A stretch of DNA of 64,000 nt, taken from NCBI GenBank assembly GCA_029961685.1, contig JARWKL010000010.1, positions 13,661,931 to 13,725,930 on the forward strand, read 5' to 3'. This document shows, one piece after another, positions 50,387 through 63,890 of the stretch (position 1 is the stretch's first letter; each line of letters starts with the position of its first letter). The notes beneath the pieces are model-generated. The model saw only the letters and a program-made list of their open reading frames with translations, did no database searches and was not told the origin of the DNA. Source of the DNA: Aristolochia californica. Its lineage: Eukaryota; Streptophyta; Magnoliopsida; Piperales; Aristolochiaceae. A program made the translations under genes and the position numbers.

Positions 50387-53181
50387 TCTGGTAAATATCC
50401 AACCACTCGAGAATTCAACTTTTTCTACCCCCCCTTATTTTTGGTCACTTGCATCCTCAACATGCATGTGGCATGCACACCCACCACACTTAAAGCATGT
50501 TGGGATCAGTTACAAGTCCCTTTCACATAAAATTCCACCAAGTTATTATTAGGGGGTTGTACTTGTGGAATTTCCCAAAGATGGATTTTTGGGGTTCATT
50601 TTTAGTGCGTGAAATAATTTTCTATTCATTATTATAGTTTTCAAATTCTTTTGCATACATGATCTCTAAAATTTTCATTTTGTTGCGATCTTATATGTTT
50701 TTTGTTTACGAGGAAAAATGGGAGTCGCAAGTTTGGACATGAAAAAAAAAAAAAGTTTGTACATCCAAAATGGGGATGCACAAATGCTGGGAGAGATAAT
50801 TCCAAAGAGTATCTGTGATTTTTAAGGATAGGCAAAAACGAGGGTTGTTTGGCTCTGGTAAATATCCAACCACTTGAGAATTCAACTTTTTCTACCCCCC
50901 CTAATTTTTGGCCACTTGCATCCTCAACATGCTTGTGGCATGCACACCCACCACACTTCAAGCATGTTGGGATCAGTTACAAGTCCCTTTCCTATAAAAT
51001 TCCACCAAGCTATTATTAGGGGGTTGTACTAGTGGAATTTCCCAAACATGGATTTTGGGGTTCATTTTTAGTGCGTGAAATAATTTTCTATTCATTATTA
51101 AAGTTTTCAAATTTTTTTGCACACATGAACTCCAAAATTTTCATTTGTTAAGATCTTATATCTTTTTTGTTTACGAGGAAAAATGGGAGTCACAAGTTTG
51201 GACCTGAAAAAAAGAAAATTTTGAACATCAAAAAATGGGGATGCATAAATGCTGGGAGAGATAATTCCAAAGAGTATCTGTGATTTTTAAGGATAGGCAA
51301 AAAAGTGGGTTGTTTGTCTCCGGTAAATATCCAACCACTCGAGAATTCAACTTTTTCTACCCCCCCTTATTTTTGGTCACTTGCATCCTCAACATGCATG
51401 TGGCATGCACACCCACCACACTTAAAGCATGTTGGGATCAGTTACATGTCCCTTTCACATAAAATTCCACCAAGCTATTATTAGGGGGTTGTACTTGTGG
51501 AATTTCCCAAAGATGGATTTTGGGGTTCATTTTTAGTGCGTGAAATAATTTTCTATTCATTATTATAGTTTTCATATTTTTTTGCACACATGATCTCTAA
51601 AATTTTCATTTTGTTGCGATCTTATATGTTTTTTGTTTACGAGGAAAAATGGGAGTCACAAGTTTGGACCTGAAAAAAAAAAAAAGTTTGTACATCCAAA
51701 ATGGGGATGCACAAATGCTGGGAGAGATAATTCCAAAGAGTATCTGTGATTTTTAAGGATAGGCAAAAACGAGGGTTGTTTGGCTCTGGTAAATATCCAA
51801 CCACTTGAGAATTCAACTTTTTCTACCCCCCCTAATTTTTGGCCACTTGCATCCTCAACATGCTTGTGGCATGCACACCCACCACACTTCAAGCATGTTG
51901 GGATCAGTTACAAGTCCCTTTCCTATAAAATTCCACCAAGCTATTATTAGGGGGTTGTACTAGTGGAATTTCCCAAACATGGATTTTGGGGTTCATTTTT
52001 AGTCCGTGAAATAATTTTCTATTCATTATTAAATTTTTCAAATTTTTTTGCACACATGAACTCCAAAATTTTCATTTGTTGCGATCTTATATCTTTTTTG
52101 TTTACGAGGAAAAATGGGAGTCACAAGTTTGGACCTCAAAAAAAAAAATGTTTGTACATCCAAAATGGGGATGCACAAATGCTGGGAGAGATAATTCCAA
52201 AGAGTATCTGTGATTTTTAAGGATAGGCAAAAAAGTGGGTTGTTCGGCTCTGGTAAATATCCAACCACTCGAGAATTCAACTTTTTCTACCCCCCCTAAT
52301 TTTTGGCCACTTGCATCCTCAACATGCCTGTGGCATGCACACCCACCACACTTAAAGCATGTTGGGATCAGTTACAAGTCCCTTTCCTATAAAATTCCAC
52401 CAAGCTATTATTAGGGGGTTGTACTAGTGGAATTTTCCAAACACATATTTTGGGGTTCATTTTTAGTGCGTGATATAATTTTCTATTCATTATTATAGTT
52501 TTCAAATTTTTTTGCACACATGAACTCTAAAATTTTCATTTTGTTGCGATCTTATACCTTTTTTTGTATACGAGGAGAAATGGGAGTCACAAGTTTGGAC
52601 TTGAAAAAAAAAAAATTTGAACATAAAAAAATGGGGATGCACAAATGCTGGGAGAGATAATTCAAAAGAGTATCTGCGATTTTTAAAGATAGGCAAAAAA
52701 GTGGGTTGTTTGGCTCTGGTAAATATCCAACCACTTGAGAATTCAACTTTTTCTACCCCCCCTTAATTTTTGGCCACTTGCATTGTCAACATGCTTGTGG
52801 CATGCACACCCACCACACTTAAAGCATGTTGGGATCAGTTACAAGTCCCTTTCCAATAAAATTCCACCAAACTATTATTAGGGGGTTGTACTAGTGGAAT
52901 TTCCCAAACATGGATTTTGGGGTTCATTTTTAGTGCGTGAAATAATTTTCTATTCATTATTATAGTTTTAAAATTTTTTTGCACACATGATCTCTAAAAT
53001 TTTCATTTTGTTGCCATCTTATATCTTTTTTGTTTACGTGCAAAAATGGGAGTCAAAAGTTTGGACCTGAAAAAAAGAAAATTTTGAACATCAAAAAATG
53101 GGGATGCACAAATGCTGGGAGAGATAATTCCAAAGAGTATCTGTGATTTTTAAGGATAGGCAAAAAAGTGGGTTGTTTGTC
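50387..53181 (+). repeat. HOR unit with B'/B chimera, A-B'/B-C-D-E-F, 2795 bp
   Basis: Monomers start at 50387, 50854, 51319, 51785, 52249 and 52715. The second monomer switches from B' to B. A keeps 'a/b'-domain states (CAAATTCTTTTGC, GGACATG). C has TCTCCGGTAAA at its anchor and a private TTTTCATATTT. F has private GTTGCCATC and TACGTGCAAAAATGG. Confidence 0.9.
50854..51318 (+). repeat. Chimeric monomer B'/B with a 12-bp switch window
   Basis: B' states run through ATTAAAGTTTTC and GTCACAAG (C at 51193). From G at 51206 the monomer is B (CCTG with seven A, GAAAATTTTG, GCATAAATG). The switch is within 51194-51205, the tightest exchange interval in the window. A private GTTAAGATC replaces GTTGCGATC upstream. 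Confidence 0.9.
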
Positions 53182-55975
53182 TCTGGTAAATATCCAACCA
53201 CTCGAGAATTCAACTTTTTCTACCCCCCCTTATTTTTGGTCACTTGCATCCTCAACATGCATGTGGCATGCACACCCACCACACTTAAAGCATGTTGGGA
53301 TCAGTTACAAGTCCCTTTCACATAAAATTCCACCAAGTTATTATTAGGGGGTTGTACTTGTGGAATTTCCCAAAGATGGATTTTTGGGGTTCATTTTTAG
53401 TGCGTGAAATAATTTTCTATTCATTATTATAGTTTTCAAATTTTTTTGCATACATGATCTCTAAAATTTTCATTTTGTTGCGATCTTATATGTTTTTTGT
53501 TTACGAGGAAAAATGGGAGTCGCAAGTTTGGACCTGAAAAAAAAAAAAGTTTGTACATCCAAAATGGGGATGCACAAATGCTGGGAGAGATAATTCCAAA
53601 GAGTATCTATGATTTTTAAGGATAGGAAAAAACGAGGGTTGTTTGGCTCTGGTAAATATCCAACCACTTGAGAATTCAACTTTTTCTACCCCCCCTAAGT
53701 TTTGGCCACTTGCATCCTCAACATGCTTGTGGCATGCACACCCACCACACTTCAAGCATGTTGGGATCAGTTACAAGTCCCTTTCCTATAAAATTCCACC
53801 AAGCTATTATTAGGGGGTTGTACTAGTGGAATTTCCCAAACATGGATTTTGGGGTTCATTTTTAGTGCGTGAAATAATTTTCTATTCATTATTATAGTTT
53901 TCAAATTTTTTTGCACACATGAACTCCAAAATTTTCATTTGTTGCGATCTTATATCTTTTTTGTTTACGAGGAAAAATGGGAGTCAAAAGTTTGGACCTG
54001 AAAAAAAGAAAATTTTGAACATCAAAAAATGGGGATGCATAAATGCTGGGAGAGATAATTCCAAAGAGTATCTGTGATTTTTAAGGATAGGCAAAAAAGT
54101 GGGTTGTTTGTCTCTGGTAAATATCCAACCACTCGAGAATTCAACTTTTTCTACCCCCCCTTATTTTTGGTCACTTGCATCCTCAACATGCATGTGGCAT
54201 GCACACCCACCACACTTAAAGCATGTTGGGATCAGTTACATGTCCCTTTCACATAAAATTCCACCAAGCTATTATTAGGGGGTTGTACTTGTGGAATTTC
54301 CCAAAGATGGATTTTGGGGTTCATTTTTAGTGCGTGAAATAATTTTCTATTCATTATTATAGTTTTCAAATTTTTTTGCACACATGATCTCTAAAATTTT
54401 CATTTTGTTGCGATCTTATATGTTTTTTGTTTACGAGGAAAAATGGGAGTCACAAGTTTGGACCTGAAAAAAAAAAAAAGTTTGTACATCCAAAATGGGG
54501 ATGCACAAATGCTGGGAGAGATAATTCCAAAGAGTATCTGTGATTTTTAAGGATAGGCAAAAACGAGGGTTGTTTGGCTCTGGTAAATATCCAACCACTT
54601 GAGAATTCAACTTTTTCTACCCCCCCTAATTTTTGGCCACTTGCATCCTCAACATGCTTGTGGCATGCACACCCACCACAGTTCAAGCATGTTGGGATCA
54701 GTTACAAGTCCCTTTCCTAGAAAATTCCACCAAGCTATTATTAGGGGGTTGTACTAGTGGAATTTCCCAAACATGGATTTTGGGGTTCATTTTTAGTCCG
54801 TGAAATAATTTTCTATTCATTATTAAATTTTTCAAATTTTTTTGCACACATGAACTCCAAAATTTTCATTTGTTGCGATCTTATATCTTTTTTGTTTACG
54901 AGGAAAAATGGGAGTCACAAGTTTGGACCTCAAAAAAAAAAAAGTTTGTACATCCAAAATGGGGATGCACAAATGCTGGGAGAGATAATTCCAAAGAGTA
55001 TCTGTGATTTTTAAGGATAGGCAAAAAAGTGGGTTGTTCGGCTCTGGTAAATATCCAACCACTCGAGAATTCAACTTTTTCTACCCCCCCTAATTTTTGG
55101 CCACTTGCATGCTCAACATGCCTGTGGCATGCACACCCACCACACTTAAAGCATGTTGGGATCAGTTACAAGTCCCTTTCCTATAAAATTCCACCAAGCT
55201 ATTATTAGGGGGTTGTACTAGTGGAATTTTCCAAACACATATTTTGGGGTTCATTTTTAGTGCGTGATATAATTTTCTATTCATTATTATAGTTTTCAAA
55301 TTTTTTTGCACACATGAACTCTAAAATTTTCATTTTGTTGCGATCTTATACCTTTTTTTGTATACGAGGAGAAATGGGAGTCACAAGTTTGGACTTGAAA
55401 AAAAAAAAATTTGAACATAAAAAAATGGGGATGCACAAATGCTGGGAGAGATAATTCAAAAGAGTATCTGCGATTTTTAAAGATAGGCAAAAAAGTGGGT
55501 TGTTTGGCTCTGGTAAATATCCAACCACTTGAGAATTCAACTTTTTCTACCCCCCCTTAATTTTTGGCCACTTGCATTGTCAACATGCTTGTGGCATGCA
55601 CACCCACCACACTTAAAGCATGTTGGGATCAATTACAAGTCCCTTTCCAATAAAATTCCACCAAACTATTATTAGGGGGTTGTACTAGTGGAATTTCCCA
55701 AACATGGATTTTGGGGTTCATTTTTAGTGCGTGAAATAATTTTCTATTCATTATTATAGTTTTAAAATTTTTTTGCACACATGATCTCTAAAATTTTCAT
55801 TTTGTTGCGATCTTATATCTTTTTTGTTTACGTGGAAAAATGGGAGTCAAAAGTTTGGACCTGAAAAAAAGAAAATTTTGAACATCAAAAAATGGGGATG
55901 CACAAATGCTGGGAGAGATAATTCCAAAGAGTATCTGTGATTTTTAAGGATAGGCAAAAAAGTGGGTTGTTTGTC
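53182..55975 (+). repeat. HOR unit type I, 2794 bp
   Basis: Monomers start at 53182, 53648, 54113, 54579, 55043 and 55509. A shares the GAGTATCTATG/AGGAAAAAACG tail of the A at 47592. B has CTAAGTTTTGG. D has CACAGTTCAAG, CCTAGAAAA and an A run followed by GTTTG rather than TGTTTG. E has GCATGCTCAAC. F has GATCAATTAC. Confidence 0.92.
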
Positions 55976-58769
55976 TCTGGTAAATATCCAACCACTCGAG
56001 AATTCAACTTTTTCTACCCCCCCCTTATTTTTGGTCACTTGCATCCTCAACATGCATGTGGCATGCACACCCACCACACTTAAAGCATGTTGGGATCAGT
56101 TACAAGTCCCTTTCGCATAAAATTCCACCAAGTTATTATTAGGGGGTTGTACTTGTGGAATTTCCCAAAGATGGATTTTTGGGGTTCATTTTTAGTGCGT
56201 GAAATAATTTTCTATTCATTATTATAGTTTTCAAATTTTTTTGCATACATGATCTCTAAAATTTTCATTTTGTTGCGATCTTATATGTTTTTTGTTTACG
56301 AGGAAAAATGGGAGTCGCAAGTTTGGACCTGAAAAAAAAAAAAGTTTGTACATCCAAAATGGGGATGCACAAATGCTGGGAGAGATAATTCCAAAGAGTA
56401 TCTGTGATTTTTAAGGATAGGCAAAAACGAGGGTTGTTTGGCTCCGGTAAATATCCAACCACTTGAGAATTCAACTTTTTCTACCCCCCCTAATTTTTGG
56501 CCACTTGCATCCTCAACATGCTTGTGGCATGCACACCCACCACAGTTCAAGCATGTTGGGATCAGTTACAAGTCCCTTTCCTATAAAATTCCACCAAGCT
56601 ATTATTAGGGGGTTGTACTAGTGGAATTTCCCAAACTTGGATTTTGGGGTTCATTTTTAGTGCGTGAAATAATTTTCTATTCATTATTAAAGTTTTCAAA
56701 TTTTTTTGCACACATGAACTCCAAAATTTTCATTTGTTGCGATCTTATATCTTTTTTGTTTACGAGGAAAAATGGGAGTCAAAAGTTTGGACCTGAAAAA
56801 AAGAAAATTTTGAACATCAAAAAATGGGGATGCATAAATGCTGGGAGAGATAATTCCAAAGAGTATCTGTGATTTTTAAGGATAGGCAAAAAAGTGGGTT
56901 GTTTGTCTCTTGTAAATATCCAACCACTCGAGAATTCAACTTTTTCTACCCCCCCTTATTTTTGGTCACTTGCATCCTCAACATGCATGTGGCATGCACA
57001 CCCACCACACTTAAAGCATGTTGGGATCAGTTACATGTCCCTTTCACATAAAATTCCACCAAGCTATTATTAGGGGGTTGTACTTGTGGAATTTCCCAAA
57101 GATGGATTTTGGGGTTCATTTTTAGTGCGTGAAATAATTTTCTATTCATTATTATAGTTTTCAAATTTTTTTGCACACATGATCTCTAAAATTTTCATTT
57201 TGTTGCGATCTTATATGTTTTTTGTTTACGAGGAAAAATGGGAGTCACAAGTTTGGACCTGAAAAAAAAAAAAAGTTTGTACATCCAAAATGGGGATGCA
57301 CAAATGCTGGGAGAGATAATTCCAAAGAGTATCTGTGATTTTTAAGGATAGGCAAAAACGAGGGTTGTTTGGCTCTGGTAAATATCCAACCACTTGAGAA
57401 TTCAACTTTTTCTACCCCCCCTAATTTTTGGCCACTTGCATCCTCAACATGCTTGTGGCATGCACACCTACCACACTTCAAGCATGTTGGGATCAGTTAC
57501 AAGTCCCTTTCCTATAAAATTCCACCAAGCTATTATTAGGGGGTTGTACTAGTGGAATTTCCCAAACATGGATTTTGGGGTTCATTTTTAGTCCGTGAAA
57601 TAATTTTCAATTCATTATTAAATTTTTCAAATTTTTTTGCACACATGAACTCCAAAATTTTCATTTGTTGCGATCTTATATCTTTTTTGTTTACGAGGAA
57701 AAATGGGAGTCACAAGTTTGGACCTCAAAAAAAAAAATGTTTGTACATCCAAAATGGGGATGCACAAATGCTGGGAGAGATAAATCCAAAGAGTATCTGT
57801 GATTTTTAAGGATAGGCAAAAAAGTGGGTTGTTCGGCTCTGGTAAATATCCAACCACTCGAGAATTCAACTTTTTCTACCCCCCCTAATTTTTGGCCACT
57901 TGCATCCTCAACATGCCTGTGGCATGCACACCCACCACACTTAAAGCATGTTGGGATCAGTTACAAGTCCCTTTCCTATAAAATTCCACCAAGCTATTAT
58001 TCGGGGGTTGTACTAGTGGAATTTCCCAAACACATATTTTGGGGTTCATTTTTAGTGCGTGATATAATTTTCTATTCATTATTATAGTTTTCAAATTTTT
58101 TTGCACACATGAACTCTAAAATTTTCATTTTGTTGCGATGTTATACCTTTTTTTGTATACGAGGAGAAATGGGAGTCACAAGTTTGGACTTGAAAAAAAA
58201 AAAATTTGAACATAAAAAAATGGGGATGCACAAATGCTGGGAGAGATAATTCAAAAGAGTATCTGCGATTTTTAAAGATAGGCAAAAAAGTGGGTTGTTT
58301 GGCTCTGGTAAATATCCAACCACTTGAGAATTCAACTTTTTCTACCCCCCCTAATTTTTGGCCACTTGCATCCTCAACATGCTTGTGGCATGCACACCCA
58401 CCACACTTCAAGCATGTTGGGATCAGTTACAAGTCCCTTTCCAATAAAATTCCACCAAACTATTATTAGGGGGTTGTACTAGTGGAATTTCCCAAACATG
58501 GATTTTGGGGTTCATTTTTAGTGCGTGAAATAATTTTCTATTCATTATTATAGTTTTAAAATTTTTTTGCACACATGATCTCTAAAATTTTCATTTTGTT
58601 GCGATCTTATATCTTTTTTGTTTACGTGGAAAAATGGGAGTCAAATGTTTGGACCTGAAAAAAAGAAAATTTTGAACATCAAAAAATGGGGATGCACAAA
58701 TGCTGGGAGAGATAATTCCAAAGAGTATCTGTGATTTTTAAGGATAGGCAAAAAAGTGGGTTGTTTGTC
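55976..58769 (+). repeat. HOR unit with B'/B chimera and altered F, 2794 bp
   Basis: Monomers start at 55976 (A, eight C instead of seven, TTTCGCATAAA), 56443 (B'/B chimera, switch within 56692-56781), 56908 (C), 57374 (D), 57838 (E, with TTTCCC as in C') and 58304 (F with a B/D-type head). Several private substitutions occur, e.g. CACACCTACC, TTTTCAATTC, ATAAATCC and GCGATGTTAT. Confidence 0.88.
58304..58769 (+). repeat. Chimeric monomer, B/D head and F tail
   Basis: The head has CTAATTTTTGG, GCATCCTCAAC and CTTCAAG, which are B/D states. From CCAATAAAA and CACCAAACTATT on it is F (TAGTTTTAAAATTT, TTTACGTGG, GAAAATTTTG). The switch lies between about 58411 and 58450. Length 466 rather than 467 because the extra T of F's CCCTTAATT is absent. 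Confidence 0.87.
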
Positions 58770-60633
58770 TCTGGTAAATATCCAACCACTCGAGAATTCA
58801 ACTTTTTCTACCCCCCCTTATTTTTGGTCACTTGCATCCTCAACATGCATGTGGCATGCACACCCACCACACTTAAAGCATGTTGGGATCAGTTACAAGT
58901 CCCTTTCACATAAAATTCCACCAAGTTATTATTAGGGGGTTGTACTTGTGGAATTTCCCAAAGATGGATTTTTGGGGTTCATTTTTAGTGCGTGAAATAA
59001 TTTTCTATTCATTATTATAGTTTTCAAATTTTTTTGCATACATGATCTCTAAAATTTTCATTTTGTTGCGATCTTATATGTTTTTTGTTTACGAGGAAAA
59101 ATGGGAGTCGCAAGTTTGGACCTGAAAAAAAAAAAAGTTTGTACATCCAAAATGGGGATGCACAAATGATGGGAGAGATAATTCCAAAGAGTATCTGTGA
59201 TTTTTAAGGATAGGCAAAAACGAGGGTTGTTTGGCTCTGGTAAATATCCAACCACTTGAGAATTCAACTTTTTCTACCCCCCCTAATTTTTGGCCACTTG
59301 CATCCTCAACATGCTTGTGGCATGCACACCCACCACACTTCAAGCATGTTGGGATCAGTTACAAGTCCCTTTCCTATAAAATTCCACCAAGCTATTATTA
59401 GGGGGTTGTACTAGTGGAATTTCCCAAACATGGATTTTGGGGTTCATTTTTAGTGCGTGAAATAATTTTCTATTCATTATTAAAGTTTTCAAATTTTTTT
59501 GCACACATGAACTCCAAAATTTTCATTTGTTGCGATCTTATATCTTTTTTGTTTACGAGGAAAAATGGGAGTCACAAGTTTGGACCTCAAAAAAAAAAAA
59601 TGTTTGTACATCCAAAATGGGGATGCACAAATGCTGGGAGAGATAATTCCAAAGAGTATCTGTGATTTTTAAGGATGGGCAAAAAAGTGGGTTGTTCGGC
59701 TCTGGTAAATATCCAACCACTCGAGAATTCAACTTTTTCTACCCCCCCTAATTTTTGGCCACTTGCATCCTCAACATGCCTGTGGCATGCACACCCACCA
59801 CACTTAAAGCATGTTGGGATCAGTTACAAGTCCCTTTCCTATAAAATTCCACCAAGCTATTATGAGGGGGTTGTACTAGTGGAATTTCCCAAACACATAT
59901 TTTGGGGTTCATTTTTAGTGCGTGATATAATTTTCTATTTATTATTATAGTTTTCAAATTTTTTTGCACCCATGAACTCTAAAATTTTCATTTTGTTGCG
60001 ATCTTATACCTTTTTTTGTATACGAGGAGAAATGGGAGTCACAAGTTTGGACTTGAAAAAAAAATAATTTGAACATAAAAAAATGGGGATGCACAAATGC
60101 TGGGAGAGATAATTCCAAAGAGTATCTGCGATTTTTAAAGATAGGCAAAAAAGTGGGTTGTTTGGCTCTGGTAAATATCCAACCACTTGAGAATTCAACT
60201 TTTTCTACCCCCCCTTAATTTTTGGCCACTTGCATTGTCAACATGCTTGTGGCATGCACACCCACCACACTTAAAGCATGTTGGGATCAGTTACAAGTCC
60301 CTTTCCAATAAAATTCCACCAAACAATTATTAGGGGGTTGTACTAGTGGAATTTCCCAAACATGGATTTTGGGGTTCATTTTTAGTGCGTGAAATAATTT
60401 TCTATTCATTATTATAGTTTTAAAATTTTTTTGCACACATGATCTCTAAAATTTTCATTTTGTTGCCATCTTATATCTTTTTTGTTTACGTGGAAAAATG
60501 GGAGTCAAAAGTTTGGACCTGAAAAAAAGAAAATTTTGAACATCAAAAAATGGGGATGCACAAATGCTGGGAGAGATAATTCCAAAGAGTATCTGTGATT
60601 TTTAAGGATAGGCAAAAAAGTGGGTTGTTTGTC
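58770..60633 (+). repeat. Short HOR unit, A-B'-C'/E-F, 1864 bp
   Basis: Monomers start at 58770 (A), 59236 (B'), 59701 (C' head, E tail) and 60167 (F). In the third monomer, C' GCACCCATG (C at 59970) is followed by E TTATACC (C at 60009), so the switch is within 59971-60008. This removes the D-E pair. It is a different 4-monomer solution from the A-D-E-F units at 30830, 38280 and 42936. F has a private AAACAATTATT, and the E tail has an interrupted A run. Confidence 0.89.
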
Positions 60634-62031
60634 TCTGGTAAATATCCAACCACTCGAGAATTCAACTTTTTCTACCCCCCCTTATTTTTGGTCACTTGCA
60701 TCCTCAACATGCTTGTGGCATGCACACCCACCACACTTCAAGCATGTTGGGATCAGTTACAAGTCCCTTTCCTATAAAATTCCACCAAGCTATTATTAGG
60801 GGGTTGTACTAGTGGAATTTCCCAAACATGGATTTTGGGGTTCATTTTTAGTGCGTGAAATAATTTTCTTTTCATTATTAAAGTTTTCAAATTTTTTTGC
60901 ACACATGAACTCCAAAATTTTCATTTGTTGCGATCTTATATCTTTTTTGTTTACGAGGAAAAATGGGAGTCACAAGTTTGGACCTCAAAAAAAAAAAATG
61001 TTTGTACATCCAAAATGGGGATGCACAAATGCTGGGAGAGATAATTCCAAAGAGTATCTGTGATTTTTAAGGATAGGCAAAAAAGTGGGTTGTTCGGCTC
61101 TGGTAAATATCCAACCACTCGAGAATTCAACTTTTTCTACCCCCCCTAATTTTTGGCCATTTGCATCCTCAACATGCCTGTGGCATGCACACCCACCACA
61201 CTTAAAGCATGTTGGGATCAGTTACAAGTCCCTTTCCTATAAAATTCCACCAAGCTATTATTAGGGGGTTGTACTAGTGGAATTTCCCAAACACATATTT
61301 TGGGGTTCATTTTTAGTGCGTGATATAATTTTCTATTCATTATTATAGTTTTCAAATTTTTTTGCACACATGAACTCTAAAATTTTCATTTTGTTGTGAT
61401 CTTATACCTTTTTTTGTATACGAGGAGAAATGGGAGTCACAAGTTTGGACTTGAAAAAAAAAAAATTTGAACATAAAAAAATGGGGATGCACAAATGCTG
61501 GGAGAGATAATTCCAAAGAGTATCTGCGATTTTTAAAGATAGGCAAAACAGTGGGTTGTTTGGCTCTGGTAAATATCCAACCACTTGAGAATTCAACTTT
61601 TTCTACCCCCCCTTAATTTTTGGCCACTTGCATTGTCAACATGCTTGTGGCATGCACACCCACCACACTTAAAGCATGTTGGGATCAGTTACAAGTCCCT
61701 TTCCAATAAAATTCCACCAAACTATTATTAGGGGGTTGTACTAGTGGAATTTCCCAAACATGGATTTTGGGGTTCATTTTTAGTGCGTGAAATAATTTTC
61801 TATTCATTATTATAGTTTTAAAATTTTTTTGCACACATGATCTCTAAAATTTTCATTCTGTTGCGATCTTATATCTTTTTTGTTTACGTGGAAAAATGGG
61901 AGTCAAAAGTTTGGACCTGAAAAAAAAAAAATTTTGAACATCAAAAAATGGGGATGCACAAATGCTGGGAGAGATAATTCCAAAGAGTATCTGTGATTTT
62001 TAAGGATAAGCAAAAAAGTGGGTTGTTTGTC
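60634..62031 (+). repeat. Three-monomer unit, A/B'-E-F, 1398 bp
   Basis: Monomers start at 60634 (A head, B' tail), 61099 (E with TTTCCC) and 61565 (F). In the first, A GGTCAC (T at 60692) is followed by B' ATGCTTGTGG (T at 60713), so the switch lies within 60693-60712. It has an odd number of monomers, so it breaks the dimer register for the second time. Private: TTTTCTTTTCATT, GGCCATTTGC, GTTGTGATC, AAAACAGTG and CATTCTGTTG. Confidence 0.9.
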
Positions 62032-63890
62032 TCTGGTAAATATCCAACCACTCGAGAATTCAACTTTTCCTACCCCCCCTTATTTTTGGTCACTTGCATC
62101 CTCAACATGCATGTGGCATGCACACCAACCACACCTAAAGCATGTTGGGATCAGTTACAAGTCCCTTTCATATAAAATTCCACCAAGCTATTATTAAGGG
62201 TTGTACTAGTGGAATTTCCCAAAGATGGATTTTGGGGTTCATTTTTAGTGCGTGAAATAATTTTCTATTCATTATTATAGTTTTCAAATTTTTTTGCACA
62301 CATGAACTCTAAAATTTTCATTTGTTGCGATCTTATATCTTTTTTGTTTACGAGGAAAAATGGGAGTCACAAGTTTGGACCTGAAAAAAAAAAAAGTTTG
62401 TACATCCAAAATGGGGATGCACAAATGCTGGGAGAGATAATTCCAAAGAGTATCTGTGATTTTTAAGGATAGGCAAAAAAGTGGGTTGTTTGGCTCTGGT
62501 AAATATCCAACCACTTGAGAATTCAACTTTTTCTACCCCCCCTAATTTTTGGTCACTTGCATCCTCAACATGCTTGTGGCATGCACACCCACCACACTTC
62601 AAGCATGTTGGGATCAGTTACAAGTCTCTTTCATATAAAATTCCACCAAGCTATTATTAGGGGTTGTACTAGTGGAATTTCCCAAACATGGATTTTGGGG
62701 TTCTTTTTTAGTGCGTGAAATAATTTTCTATTCATTATTAAATTTTTCAAATTTTTTTGCACACATGAACTCCAAAATTTTCATTTGTTGCGATCTTATA
62801 TCTTTTTTGTTTACGAGGAAAAATGGGAGTCACAAGTTTGGACCTCAAAAAAAAAAAATGTTTGTACATCCAAAATGGGGATGCACAAATGCTGGGAGAG
62901 AAAATTCCAAAGAGTATCTGTGATTTTTAAGGATAGGCAAAAAAGTGGGTTGTTCGGCTCTGGTAAATATCCAACCACTCGAGAATTCAACTTTTTCTAC
63001 CCCCCCTAATTTTTGGCCACTTGCATCCTCAACATGCCTGTGGCATGCACACCCACCACACTTAAAGCATGTTGGGATCAGTTACAAGTCCCTTTCCTAT
63101 AAAATTCCACCAAGCTATTATTAGGGGCTTGTACTAGTGGAATTTCCCAAACACATATTTTGGGGTTCATTTTTAGTGCGTGATATAATTTTCTATTCAT
63201 TATTATAGTTTTCAAATTTTTTTGCACACATGAACTCTAAAATTTTCATTTTGTTGCGATCTTATACCTTTTTTTGTATACGAGGAGAAATGGGAATCAC
63301 AAGTTTGGACTTGAAAAAAAAAAAATTTGAACATAAAAAAATGGGGATGCACAAATGCTGGGAGAGATAATTCCAAAGAGTATCTGTGATTTTTAAGGAT
63401 AGGCAAACACAAGGGTTGTTTGGCTCTGGTAAATATCCAACCACTTGAGAATTCAACTTTTTCTACCCCCCCTAATTTTTGGCCACTTGCATCCTCAACA
63501 TGCTTGTGGCATGCACACCCACCACACTTCAAGCATGTTGGGATCAGTTACAAGTCCCTTTCCTATAAAATTCCACCAAGCTATTATTAGGGGGTTGTAC
63601 TAGTGGAATTTCCCAAACATGGATTTTGGGGTTCATTTTTAGTGCGTGAAATAATTTTCTATTCATTATTATAGTTTTAAAATTTTTTTGCACACATGAT
63701 CTCTAAAATTTTCATTTTGTTGCGATCTTATATCTTTTTTGTTTACGTGGAAAAATGGGAGTCAAAAGTTTGGACCTGAAAAAAAGAAAATTTTGAACAT
63801 CAAAAAATGGGGATGCACAAATGCTGGGAGAGATAATTCCAAAGAGTATCTGTGATTTTTAAGGATAGGCAAAAAAGTGGGTTGTTTGTC
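62032..63890 (+). repeat. Divergent four-monomer unit, A-like, D-like, E-like, B/F chimera, 1859 bp
   Basis: Monomers start at 62032, 62495, 62959 and 63425. The first has an A head but CATATAAAA, AAGGGTTGTACTAG, GAACTCTAAAA and GTCACAAG, a mix not seen elsewhere, and is 463 bp. The second is D-like with GTCTCTTTCATAT and TTCTTTTTTAG. The third is E with GGGGCTTGT and GGGAATCAC. The fourth has a B head (CTTCAAG, CCTATAAAA) and an F tail (TAGTTTTAAAATTT, ACGTGG). Confidence 0.85.
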
